Source of the DNA: JBCAWW01 sp039024315
GTDB lineage: Bacteria > Bacteroidota > Bacteroidia > J057
Assembly (NCBI GenBank): GCA_039024315.1
Contig: JBCCQN010000007.1
Span: forward strand, 1-64,000
DNA: 64,000 nucleotides
Direction of reading: 5' to 3'
Shown: positions 36,101-46,100 of the stretch, piece by piece
How the letters are laid out: each line of letters opens with the position of its first letter
Position numbering within the stretch: the stretch's first letter is position 1
The notes under the pieces: generated by a model
What the model was told of the DNA's origin: nothing
The model's input: the letters and a program-made list of their open reading frames with translations, nothing else
Database searches by the model: none
Made by a program: the position numbers and the translations under genes

Positions 36101-39100
36101 CGGTAGGTGTGGATCAGAATGGTCTGTACATTGACCTCAGTACGCTTGGACATTCATTACCTAAAGATGTTTGTAAAGACTATGTCAAGAAAGAGCGATC
36201 GGGTAATCTTTCGCCTTTGGGGAACTGTGATCCTGCAGAAGGATTGGATGGTACCCAAAGCCCCAAAGACATGGTCATGAATCTATTGGGGCTAATTGGT
36301 CAGGCTATTCCAGGTGGAGATTGTAAAACCTTAGATCCTGAACATTCCTATTTCAGAATTCCAGTATTAAAACCCAAACGAGGAGGGGGTATCCGCGTCA
36401 AACGACTTCTAATGTTTGACAAAGGATTAGATGGAGTGCCTGTTTTATTTGGTAAAGAATTTGTCTATGAAGGAGTCGATGAAAAAACACATAAAAGGAC
36501 TAGTTCTGGGGTTGCAACAAATGAACCTTCTAAGATCAGAGAAGAGAATTCCTTGATTACTGACCTCCAAAAACGAACTGATCAGGGTTGGTTTGAAAAA
36601 GCAATTGCTGGACCAGATATAACTCAATTTGAGGGTCCTATTGGAGAAACTTTATTACCGGGAGCCAGCATTGGGTATCGGCAAATCATTGAAAAAGATA
36701 TTCATAGTGGCGAAACCAATCCTGGCTTTAGAATCAAGCGTTTTTACACAGCTTATGATTACCCCTTTGACAAATCTTATGCTGGTTTTTCCGGTGTAGA
36801 TCAAACGGAGTTGAACGAAGGACATAAAGAATGGGTCAACATACCTGCTGGCTTGTTCAATTATTCGAAAACCAATTTATGGCTCACCCAGGGATTTAGT
36901 TTTGTCCAAACAGACTTTCATGGTAAACCTTGGACTACCCAGACCTATTCTGGTAGTTACACCAATATCAACAATCCTAATCTAATCACGCTTACAGCCA
37001 GCTCTGAGTATCAATATTTTCAACCAGGGGATGAGATTCCCATTGCCCAAGGGGAAGACATGGGCGACATTTCAATGGAGATTCCTGGTCGGGAAATGGA
37101 ATTGATTTTTGAAGGCAAAAAAACCATCGACATAGCTGATGACCTGGCAGTAGAAACAGATGCTAGTGTAGGATTATTTGGCCCGATCCCGATCCCGTTT
37201 GCTACGGCAGTGCCATCATATTCTTATCAGGAAAGTAAATTGCACACCCACGTAACCACCAAGATTACGCAAATGCCCTCCATCTTAAAAAGGGTTATTT
37301 CTAATCAAGATGGGATATATACTACCACTGAGCATATTGCCTTCAGTCCTGAAAACTGTCGCCCCTTGTTGACCCGAACCTATGATGGTTATCACAATCT
37401 CAACCTGAATCAATCCAATCAACACAAAGGCGTATACCATAGCTTTCTATACGCTGCTGCAGATCAATATCCTGCTCTGCGACAAAAAGCGATCAATGAA
37501 GGGCGCGAGTTTGCAGGCCTGAATTACCAGATAAGTGGAAACTCCCAATACTTAATCTGTTATAATTCCAGTCAAGCTGCTTTATTTTCACAAGGAGATA
37601 TGGTTTCAGTCAAGGCAAATAATCAAGTAAAGCTTTTTAATGTTGATCAGATCTCTGGTAATATAGTCTTGCTTCAGGCCCATTCAGGCACAGCCAATGT
37701 TATCATTGGTAATGCATCAGTGGATGTTCAAATCCTTCAAAGTGGTCGAAAGAACAGGTTAAATGAAGATGCCGGTAATTTAGTTGTTTATGGTAGCTCC
37801 ATTAATACTCAAATCATAAATGGTCCCCCCTCTATTACTATTAGCCAGATAGCCAGAACAAATTTTGTGAATTTTCTAAACTTATTAATCCAAACCGGAG
37901 CTACAGGAACCTTTTATTTCACCAATACCCCTAATGCGGGTTTAAAGATTTACGGCCCTAATGAAGGTATTTGTGATTGTGAATCATTTGAGATTAATGT
38001 TCAAAACACATCTGCCCCAGCGCAAACAGAAATTACTGTTGCCTGTGTCAGTGACCCAGGATATGATTTTTCAATGACAATTGATCGATCACCCAATCCT
38101 TCTATGGATTTCTTTACTATCAACTCTCAATTCTCCACTCATACGCTAGATTATAATCTCAGCACAGCTAATGGACCAGATCCAGAAAAGCAATTCTACG
38201 TTTTTTGTAATAGTGATACTTTACACGGAGAAGATAAACTTCTAATCTCAAAAGTTATCGATGTAAACGTCTCTACCTATTCAGACAATTGGGAACTGCC
38301 ACCACTTGACTTAGTAAACTATAGCTTGAACAACCCTGCTTTAAACGACTTTGAAAGCGCTGCTAGAGGTCAATGGCGATCCAAAGCCCAGTATGTTTAC
38401 CGAGAGAATATTATCCATGGCAATGACAATCCGATGGATGCCAGTGATGATCAGAACCGTATCTATAAAAATGCCGGAACATTTACAATGGAGGTGTTCA
38501 ACTGGACAAACCCACTGAATAACAACACCGAAAAATGGTTAAAACTCAATGAGACAACGGTTTACTCACCTCACGGCCAGGCATTGGAGGAGAAAAATAT
38601 CCGAAATATTTATTCTGCAGCCAAATATGGATACAATCATCAAATTCCTTATTTGATCGCTCAAAACAGTAATTACAATGCTGTCTATTTCGAAAGCTTT
38701 GAAAATGTATATCCCAATTCTCGTTTAGAAGAATTCATTCCTGTGGGTTCCCATACGATTTCTGATACAGCGCATTCAGGTAAAAAATCGCTGAGGTTAA
38801 AAGTGATGGATTTTAACGTTCAACAACCTGCTTTCACCTCCATATTTGGATTTAAGAGCTTTGTGATAACAAATCAAATCAAATCTCAAGGAATAAGAGC
38901 GCAAGTTTGGGTGAGATGTAAAACCCCAGATTTTTCAACGATTGATAAATTTTATCTTCCTCTTGTTGGTGCTGGGGTTTCACCTCCCACGTTTGAGCCT
39001 GTGGCAAGGGTTGGAGAATGGCAATTATATGAAGCAATTGTAGCTCCATCTCAGTTTTCCAATAATAATGTAGGAGACTTAGTAAGCCCACAATTATACT

Positions 39101-39384
39101 TTATTTATAAAAATTTTCCGGTAATCTACACTGCTAACGGAAAAGTGTTAAAAGATGAAATCTGGATCGATGACCTGAGAATGCAACCATTTGATGCTCA
39201 AATGAACTGTTACGTCTATGATCCTACAACTTACCGTCTACTTACCTCTTTTGATGATCAGCATTTCGGTTTGTTTTATCAATACAATGCAGAAGGAAAA
39301 TTGATTAGAAAAATTGTAGAAACGGAGCGGGGGATGAAGACCGTTCAAGAAACTCAATACAATACACCAACTAAGCCGAAATAG
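33115..39384 (+). CDS. giant RHS-associated secreted protein (first of the pair)
   Basis: About 2089 residues from the ATG at 33115, which gives a normal signal peptide (KLISTVCIFLMFFPATG); the frame extends to a GTG at 33070. The N-terminus (FEPVATTNMVNDFTGEFTYNLPVVEIPGPDGSGYALSL is split here: the key parts are VNDFTGEFTYNLP and EIPGPDGSGY) and the WVGAGWTLNPGAI block mark the SpvB/TcaC-like head that precedes Bacteroidota RHS proteins. The rest is a long beta-rich body with YD-type repeats near the C-terminus (FQYNAEGKLIRKIVETERGMK appears as YNAEGKLIRKI). It has no T9SS sorting domain. It is followed after 2 bases by the 248-residue gene and then by the RHS toxin gene, so it probably helps form or deliver the RHS shell. 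Confidence 0.7.
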   Translation: MKIFRTPLAIKLISTVCIFLMFFPATGISPLYGLTSGPNQPEFSSFEPVATTNMVNDFTGEFTYNLPVVEIPGPDGSGYALSLSYHSGASPEAEASWVGAGWTLNPGAIVRNKAGLPDDFNGEKVTHHNDVPRNLTVNGGMVAGDMEIFGFDAVTLGLNASLQYNNYKGFRHVAGVGFSVMGMSNLGFSVASDASTTFNYNINPAGILNKIKDEKRPVDEKIKDLTKLEKVKKWAKENKKAIAVGTASTLSGSSRFGSSYGLYSANWAPRPTKVSSYTGVAFNVIGSTELSTPPPIGAEIGFTGGVSIQSPLKKEDITSFGYLYSGQAGSNSIMDYYLEKDFPFQKRDQFLSIPFSNPDRFQVMGEGLGGTFRAHSKKAGHFFPNANSSATAIYNINLEIQAGGNIGLGTDLGQGIQTLESGSWQADNHSYNFLSIDKTEDEAFYFRFYNDLGGNVLFDNAKPGPLKAEVVNKEPVVPTTVSSNASFDPYNETQQKGRSGRSSYIGFNTNREMTDTANPYQSYTKDQATKDLMPDNERNNIPDGIGEFVMHNEDGYSYTFGLPVYARAERSMQYGFKEVPTNGIKENFLIHADTDNAGNIHSKVGEESLKPYATSYLLTSIVSPDYIDRTLDGPSEDDFGGYTHFTYEQQHGALSADWFRWRIPYNGLYYQAGELSNPKDDMGSFLSGEKEIYYLNKIETKTHFALFHTSPRADGREAADNTTADQNEIAAGTDSLLKLDKIELFAKPVETGTTPRKLRTIHFEYDYSLMAKPSGGTSLPNSIAPSQGRLTLKKVYTEYENVYSVRTSPYEFEYEYPDFSNYPVKYQHLGDEYPFSPEDQNPPYSPFHLDPWGNYQHNGANRYREMRPWVNQSPDILHFDPAAWQLKQIILPSGGRIDIQYEQHNYLYVQDRRAMAMVRLKDYDDATGRYYLDIDSDLGPHNSNELYELRSLIQKAFFDKDDRIYFKFLYALLGNQASIHNNCLSDFISGYARVKSVGVDQNGLYIDLSTLGHSLPKDVCKDYVKKERSGNLSPLGNCDPAEGLDGTQSPKDMVMNLLGLIGQAIPGGDCKTLDPEHSYFRIPVLKPKRGGGIRVKRLLMFDKGLDGVPVLFGKEFVYEGVDEKTHKRTSSGVATNEPSKIREENSLITDLQKRTDQGWFEKAIAGPDITQFEGPIGETLLPGASIGYRQIIEKDIHSGETNPGFRIKRFYTAYDYPFDKSYAGFSGVDQTELNEGHKEWVNIPAGLFNYSKTNLWLTQGFSFVQTDFHGKPWTTQTYSGSYTNINNPNLITLTASSEYQYFQPGDEIPIAQGEDMGDISMEIPGREMELIFEGKKTIDIADDLAVETDASVGLFGPIPIPFATAVPSYSYQESKLHTHVTTKITQMPSILKRVISNQDGIYTTTEHIAFSPENCRPLLTRTYDGYHNLNLNQSNQHKGVYHSFLYAAADQYPALRQKAINEGREFAGLNYQISGNSQYLICYNSSQAALFSQGDMVSVKANNQVKLFNVDQISGNIVLLQAHSGTANVIIGNASVDVQILQSGRKNRLNEDAGNLVVYGSSINTQIINGPPSITISQIARTNFVNFLNLLIQTGATGTFYFTNTPNAGLKIYGPNEGICDCESFEINVQNTSAPAQTEITVACVSDPGYDFSMTIDRSPNPSMDFFTINSQFSTHTLDYNLSTANGPDPEKQFYVFCNSDTLHGEDKLLISKVIDVNVSTYSDNWELPPLDLVNYSLNNPALNDFESAARGQWRSKAQYVYRENIIHGNDNPMDASDDQNRIYKNAGTFTMEVFNWTNPLNNNTEKWLKLNETTVYSPHGQALEEKNIRNIYSAAKYGYNHQIPYLIAQNSNYNAVYFESFENVYPNSRLEEFIPVGSHTISDTAHSGKKSLRLKVMDFNVQQPAFTSIFGFKSFVITNQIKSQGIRAQVWVRCKTPDFSTIDKFYLPLVGAGVSPPTFEPVARVGEWQLYEAIVAPSQFSNNNVGDLVSPQLYFIYKNFPVIYTANGKVLKDEIWIDDLRMQPFDAQMNCYVYDPTTYRLLTSFDDQHFGLFYQYNAEGKLIRKIVETERGMKTVQETQYNTPTKPK

Positions 39385-39386
39385 TA

Positions 39387-40133
39387 ATGACAGAGAAAAT
39401 TTTCATTGTCCTCACCATCTTACTTTACTCTGTGTTTGGTTCTCCTTCTGATCTCTTTTCACAAGGCAAAACAGATTGTAAGGAGATGTTAAGGTGTGTG
39501 TTTGATGAGATGATGGAGCCTGGCTATCAGGTTCCGGAAGGCAAAGCCTATTACATGGATTATTCTGTAAGTTCTGAACTGAGAGGAGCCGAAAACCAAG
39601 CGGGAGTAGAAAGAATTCAAGCAGTATTGACCGCTAATCAGATAAGGGTTCAGAGTGATCACATGGAGATCTACTCCAGTCCCATTGAAACCTTTACTGT
39701 TCTTCCTTTAGAGAAGAAAATATACTGGGCAGATTCAGACAATAGATTTGGCAGTGGGGTAAGGCAACAATATACTTTTAGGTTGCAGGATAGCCTCTTT
39801 GCATATTCAACTGTAAAAACATGCCATACCGTTTCGAAGGATACACAAGATTTACAACGGGTAGTTTTACAGTTGTCTGAAAAAGGGAAACGCTCATTGA
39901 ATTATCAGGAATTAGATTTTTTGTTCTATCCGGATCAAAAAAAATTATTCAGCAGCATCATTACCTTCGGTGATAGAGGACAATACGAACGTATCGAAAT
40001 GCGGTTTTTTGAAATTAGCTATGATTACAAAGGCCAGTTTAGCCCCATAGACTTCAATGAAACATACATCCGGAATGGAAAGCTAGTATCGGATAAATAT
40101 GCCGATTATGATTTGATAGATGTAAGGAAGTGA
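39387..40133 (+). CDS. exported protein between the two RHS genes
   Basis: 248 residues with a signal peptide (~1-26, ending DLFSQG). A LolA-like feel (strands such as IRVQSDHMEIYSSPIETFTVLP and LFYPDQKKLFSSIITF) suggests an open beta-barrel that holds a lipid or peptide, but this is weak. It starts 2 bases after the first giant gene and ends 25 bases before the second, so all three should be co-expressed. I do not recognise the family. Confidence 0.6.
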   Translation: MTEKIFIVLTILLYSVFGSPSDLFSQGKTDCKEMLRCVFDEMMEPGYQVPEGKAYYMDYSVSSELRGAENQAGVERIQAVLTANQIRVQSDHMEIYSSPIETFTVLPLEKKIYWADSDNRFGSGVRQQYTFRLQDSLFAYSTVKTCHTVSKDTQDLQRVVLQLSEKGKRSLNYQELDFLFYPDQKKLFSSIITFGDRGQYERIEMRFFEISYDYKGQFSPIDFNETYIRNGKLVSDKYADYDLIDVRK

Positions 40134-40158
40134 TTTTACTAAGAAAGTAAAATGAAAT

Positions 40159-43100
40159 ATGTCGCGATCCAAAACACAATTTTTCCTTTTTGTATGCCTT
40201 CTCTCAGTATTTCGACTAGCAGGGCAGAATAATCCCTGTATGTTTCCAGATACCATTACAATTGGAAAATCCGCTTCTGGGCCAAGTTATATTTATGAAG
40301 ATGTCCAAACTGGACCAGTCTACCAGAATCCCTGCTTGGCATACTTGAAGTCCAAATTCTTTGTCAAAATCGATCTGGGAGAGAATTATGATTTTGGTAA
40401 AAACCCCTGGCAAGCAGAGTTGGAACTAGAAGTTCGACTACTTAGCAATGGGTCCATTATCAATACTTTTGGTCCCATATCTTTTCAAATTGACCAGGAT
40501 CATCCCGAACAACTGGCCGTTTTTAATATCCCATTTATTCAAACCTTAGCTAGAGATGAAATACAAATCGAATCGATCAGCGACAATACTAGTCCCTTGA
40601 TTGATCCTTTCCTCAGGATACAGGTATGGTTTGAAAACGATTACAAATTTGTAGTCGATAATACCATCGTAAACCTTCAGGCACCAACCAACAATCTAAA
40701 CTCAACAACTTTTGATTGGACCCCTGATTGTAACTGTACTCCGAACTATGAATTCCAATTGCTTCGGCTTCATAATACTGACATAAGTGCTACTAACGAA
40801 ATTACGGTTATAGCTGAAGTAGATTGGTCCAGAGCCCTCACAATTGAGACCCAGAACTTTGATCCTAGCCTGACACTTACCTTGACGGAGGGAACTGGAT
40901 ATTACCTATGGAGAGTCCGCCCAATAAGCAATAAAGAGCCGGGGGGTATCGCCAATAGTCTAAACTGGGGCCAATGGTCCGATCAAGCCTACTGGGACAA
41001 TCTTGCAAATAATGGCGACATCATTAGTTTGAATAGCCCCATTGGCTTACCCCCTCAGATATTTTTTTATGAACAGTTTGATGTAGATAAAAATTGGATA
41101 TACTCTCGTAGCTTTTCTGAAGCAGAACCGAATGGAAAGATAAAGATTGCTGAAGGGATGACCTATGCAAATGGTTTACTTCAAGTGTCTCAAAATCAAC
41201 GACATCTCTACTCCCAAGAAAATATTGTTGTACAAAAAACCCTTCAGGATTATAGCGGTCGCCCAGCGATGAATACTCTCAATACCCCGATTGTAGGACA
41301 AGATCACTTAGGCTATGTCAGTAATTTCATGGTTGATCCTTCTAATAACTCCTATGATCCGAGTAATTTTGATGACAATCATAATTATAAAGATCCGGAA
41401 CCAGTCTCAAATGGGGCATTAAATGACTACTACAGTGACGTAAATACTGACCCTAGAATTCCAAGTGCTGAAGGCTATCCATATACTCGAACTTTGTATT
41501 ATGGCGATGGAATAGGCCGCGTAAAGGAGGCCAGTGGAGTAGGAAAAGCCTTAAGGCTCAACACAGATCCAACTGAAGCTTCCCATACGACCCGGTTTTA
41601 CTATTCTGGTGTCTCCAATACTGAGTTGGTAAGAGTGTTTGGAGATGAAGCTCCTAAAGCGAGTAATGTCATCAAAATGCTGACGGTGGACCCTAACCAA
41701 ACCATTAGCGTAAGCTATCAAGATAAAAATGGACAGGTTTTGGCGACTTGTCTATCTGCCAATGATAATAGTGCTCATCATGATCCACTACCATCCAGAG
41801 ATAGTTTTACGGTAGAGGATACCATAAGCGGTAATGTGCCTTGTGGGGATGGGTGTCTGCTTGCTGGGAAAACCGTTTCCTTCGCTACTCCAACCAGCAT
41901 TGATTTAAATTATACCCTCACTCCCCAAACGGTAGATGAACTATGCTTCAATACTTGCTCCACCTGTGATTACCGGATTCAGTTTTCTATCAAACGACTG
42001 GATGATCCCTACGACCCTACCTTTCCGGTTATTTTCCCAGAGGAGCTGCTCCCTCCCGATCTTTGCAACAATTTTCAATCCTTTACTTGGTCTCAAACCT
42101 ATGCTTTACCTCCGGGAACCTTTTTTATCGAGAGAAAAATCTATCTCAACAATGTAGCGCCTGCTACGGTAGTACCAACTACCAACCCCTTTGGTACGAC
42201 CTATCTGTCCCAACAGATCAGCCAACTAACAGCTGATTTACAGACGGAAGTGGAAAATGATCCTTTATGGACCATGATCGAAACTTATCTGATCAACGGG
42301 CAGACCGAGGATCTATATGACGAACTCATCCTCAATCATGGCCTCTCTCCTACTGTAGATACCTTTGCCTTTACTGCTGCTTGTTGTGAGTTTGTCTTGC
42401 CTATCATTCGCTGTGAAAGCTGCCCCATCCAGCAGCAAGATTTTGAGGCCTATTTCGACGGTATCTATCCTTACAACAGCGCAGATCCAAGCCTAACCCC
42501 TGCAGCAGATAATCCCAATTCTAACGAACTAGAGTATCTCCCGGGATTTCAGATCGGAGAACTAAACACGATGGTGCAAAATATGCTGAACGAAACCCAA
42601 TATGACGAAGAGGATTTATGTGATTGTTGGGTGGCTTCGGTCCAAAGTTGGGAAGGCTTAATTAATTTAGGGAACACCTCCGCTGATTACGAGGCAGATT
42701 TATTAGAGGTGTTTTTGAACTGCACTGGTAGAAAATATAATCCTCCCAGTACAACCCCAATACAACACCCATCTACAGAAGCTTACAATTGGACCTATAC
42801 CATTGGCTCCAGTCCTTATTGTGAACAAGCGATCTGTATCAGTAGCAACGATGCACAAAGTCCCTTCTTTGGGGCTAGCATAGATTGTAATGCTGGAATG
42901 ATCGATTGGTCAGCTCCTTATTCATTGAACCAAGAACAATGGGGAGCCTTCTATAATTGTACCCAGTCAATCGGCAGTCCACTTCCGGCACAACAAGCTT
43001 CCAGCGCCATCAACCAATCTTTACTTCAGATGGAAACTGCTTGTAACGATGCTTGTGAGGATCGTTTCTCTTCCTTTATCGTCGCTCTGGAGCATTATTA

Positions 43101-46100
43101 TGAAATGGAGTTGGGAGCTTCAGTTGAAATTGACTGCCCAAATCCACCTAGCTTCCCCATTGATCCGGGAGAATGTGTCCCCATGTCAAGCTTGTATTGT
43201 CAGGCAGCCCAATTGGTGGACTTGTGCAAGGATAACTGTCAGTCTTTCAGTCCAGTATTTGATGCGAACAATTCTATCATTGGGTATGGCACACAGGCCG
43301 AAATTGAAGCCTACCAACAGGCGATGTACTATGCCTTCGATCTCGTCCAGGCCGCACCAAATGGTGATTGCCCTCCTGGATATACGGTCTCTACTGCTGA
43401 CTCTGATTTACCGTTTATTACTGGACAGGACTTCGCGGATCAAGCCGTCCAGTATCTCAACACTCAGTGGACTGCTTTTGTCAATAATTCCATTGATGGG
43501 GCTTCTTTCAACTTAACCGCTGCCCTCAATAACTTTCAAGCGGGACTAGGAGATATTTGTAGTTCAGATAGTTTCCCTCCAGCCAATAACGATATCCTCA
43601 TTCCCGCTACTGACAGTAGTTATTTTGAGGCGAACAATTGTCAGCTTATATGGCATCGCCCAGGGCAAATTAAGCCTCTCATTATCTGCAACAATATTTG
43701 TCAGGGTGTTGAGTTGCAGTGCGGTATTATCTGCCTCAAATGGCTGATCCCTGATCAAAATAGCTTAGATCCTTTTGTATTTACCTATCTGAGCTGTGAG
43801 GAGCAAACAGCAGATCATAGCCTGATCCTTTTATCCCAACAGTTGAACCAATGCAAGGATCAGCAAGTAGAAAATTTAGAACAAACTTATCTAAAAAAAT
43901 GTGCAGATCCAGACAGCATAAAGGACCTATTTACTATCAGCTATACACTAGCTTACTACCATTATACGCTCTACTATTATGATCGAGCGGGTAAGCTCGT
44001 ACAAACAGTAGCTCCAGAAGGCGTAGATGAAAGTAGCATAAGTCGACAGGATGTACCCCCTCATGATTTTAGAACTCAATATCGCTATAATTCCTTAGGG
44101 CAATTGATCTGGCAGCGTAGTCCGGATGGTGGAGAAACTCACTTCTATTACGATGATGTGGGACAATTACGTTTCTCTCAAAATGCGCAACAAGCTTTAG
44201 ATGGAACTTATGCCTATACCAAATATGATCATCTGGGCCGCATTATAGAGGTAGGAAAGGCTGCTACTCTCATACCTTCCCTTACCAATGCCAACGATCC
44301 AATATATCCCGCCAATGGTAGCGAAAGGATCTTTACCGTTTATACCAATCCTTATCCTGGCCCCTTAAGTCAGGGAAAAGCCCAACGTTACCTTAGCAAC
44401 CGCGTCAGCTATAGTTATACGGAAGAAGGCGTATCTACTATTTACAGCTATGACCCCCACGGCAATGTTGAATGGCTGATTCAAGACATCATGCCAGAGT
44501 TACAAATGAATGATCCTTCCAATCGCCAATTTTTGATCGAGTATGAATATGATCTAATCAGTAATCAAGTCAGAAGGCTCAACTTTCAAACAGGGCGAGC
44601 AGATCAGTTTTTTACCGCTTATCGCTATGACGAAGACAATCGTATTACCGAGGTCAGAACCAGCAGAGATGGCTATTTATGGGATCGAGATGCTCGCTAT
44701 ATTTACTATGATCATGGTCCACTGGCTCGTATGCTCTTAGGAGAAGATGAAGTACAAGGTATGGATTATGTTTACACCATCCAGGGCTGGCTCAAAAGTA
44801 TCAATTCACCCCTATTATTGCCCGCTACTGATCCAGGAAAAGATGGAGCCAATAACAGTAGTACTGCCAAGGATGCCTTCGGTTCTGGCTTGAACTATTT
44901 TGCAGGAGATTTCGTAAAGGGTGGATCATTTTTTCAGGATCCGTTCTTCAACTTTGGCCTTGAAGCCGACCGCAATCTCTACAACGGTAATATCACCATG
45001 TGGCTGAGCAATAGTGCTGTAGCTGGGCTAGATCCAGATTACAAATATCCCGGTTTGACGGGGAGACTTTTTCATTACGATGAACTCAATAGAATAACAA
45101 AGAGCGATTTTAGATTTTGGCAATCTGGGACTAACTGGCAAGATACCGATGAATATGATAGCGATTACAGCTATGATGCTAATGGCAACCTGTTAGAACT
45201 GAACCGGAACGCTTATGAGTTGAATTTTGGTCAAACCAAAATGGATGAGTTGCACTATGTGTACCATACTCAGAGCACGCTAGCTGGCAACAAACCCACC
45301 AATCAATTACGCAGAGTGCGAGACTGTGCACATTTCATTTGTGGTTCCGACTATGTCAATGACCTCGAAAAAACAACCCGCTATCAATACGATGCCATTG
45401 GCAACCTGATCAAAGAAGAACCTACCCAATTTGGCGCACCAGATATAGACGTTGTCTGGAATCTCATGGGCAAGGCAAAACAAGTTGTCCGTTCCGATGG
45501 CTTGGAGTTGAACTTTCGATATGACGCTCAAGGCAACCGAGTATTAAAGAAGGTATTGCAAACCAACGGGGACACAGACTATAACTGGTATGTTAGAGAT
45601 GCAACGGGCAATATCCTGGCCATTTATAAATTGGATGAAAATATCAATGGTAACTGGCAAACGGTTCAGGAGGAGGTGCCTATTTATGGATCAGATCGGC
45701 TAGGTATACACAACTCTCAGACTATCGCTTTTGGCTACAATAGCCAGACACAGGATCAGGTATATGAAGTGTCTTCTGATTTATTTTTCACCCGATATTT
45801 GGGGCAAAAAGCCTATGAGCTTTCGGATCATTTGGGGAATGTCCAGCTTACCCTTTCTGACATAAAGCTAGCTGTCCTGAACGGCCAGGGGCCCGTCAAC
45901 TTTTCAGGGGACATTTTAGGTGCACAGGAGTACTATCCTTTCGGGAGTTTGATGGGAGGCCTAGGAGTAAGTGGATATCGCTTTGGGTTCCAAAATCAAG
46001 AACGTGTAGATGAGATAGCAGGAGCAGGAAATCATTACACAGCGGAGTTTTGGGAGTATTCACCAATACTTGGGAAAAGATGGAACACAGACCCAGTTGT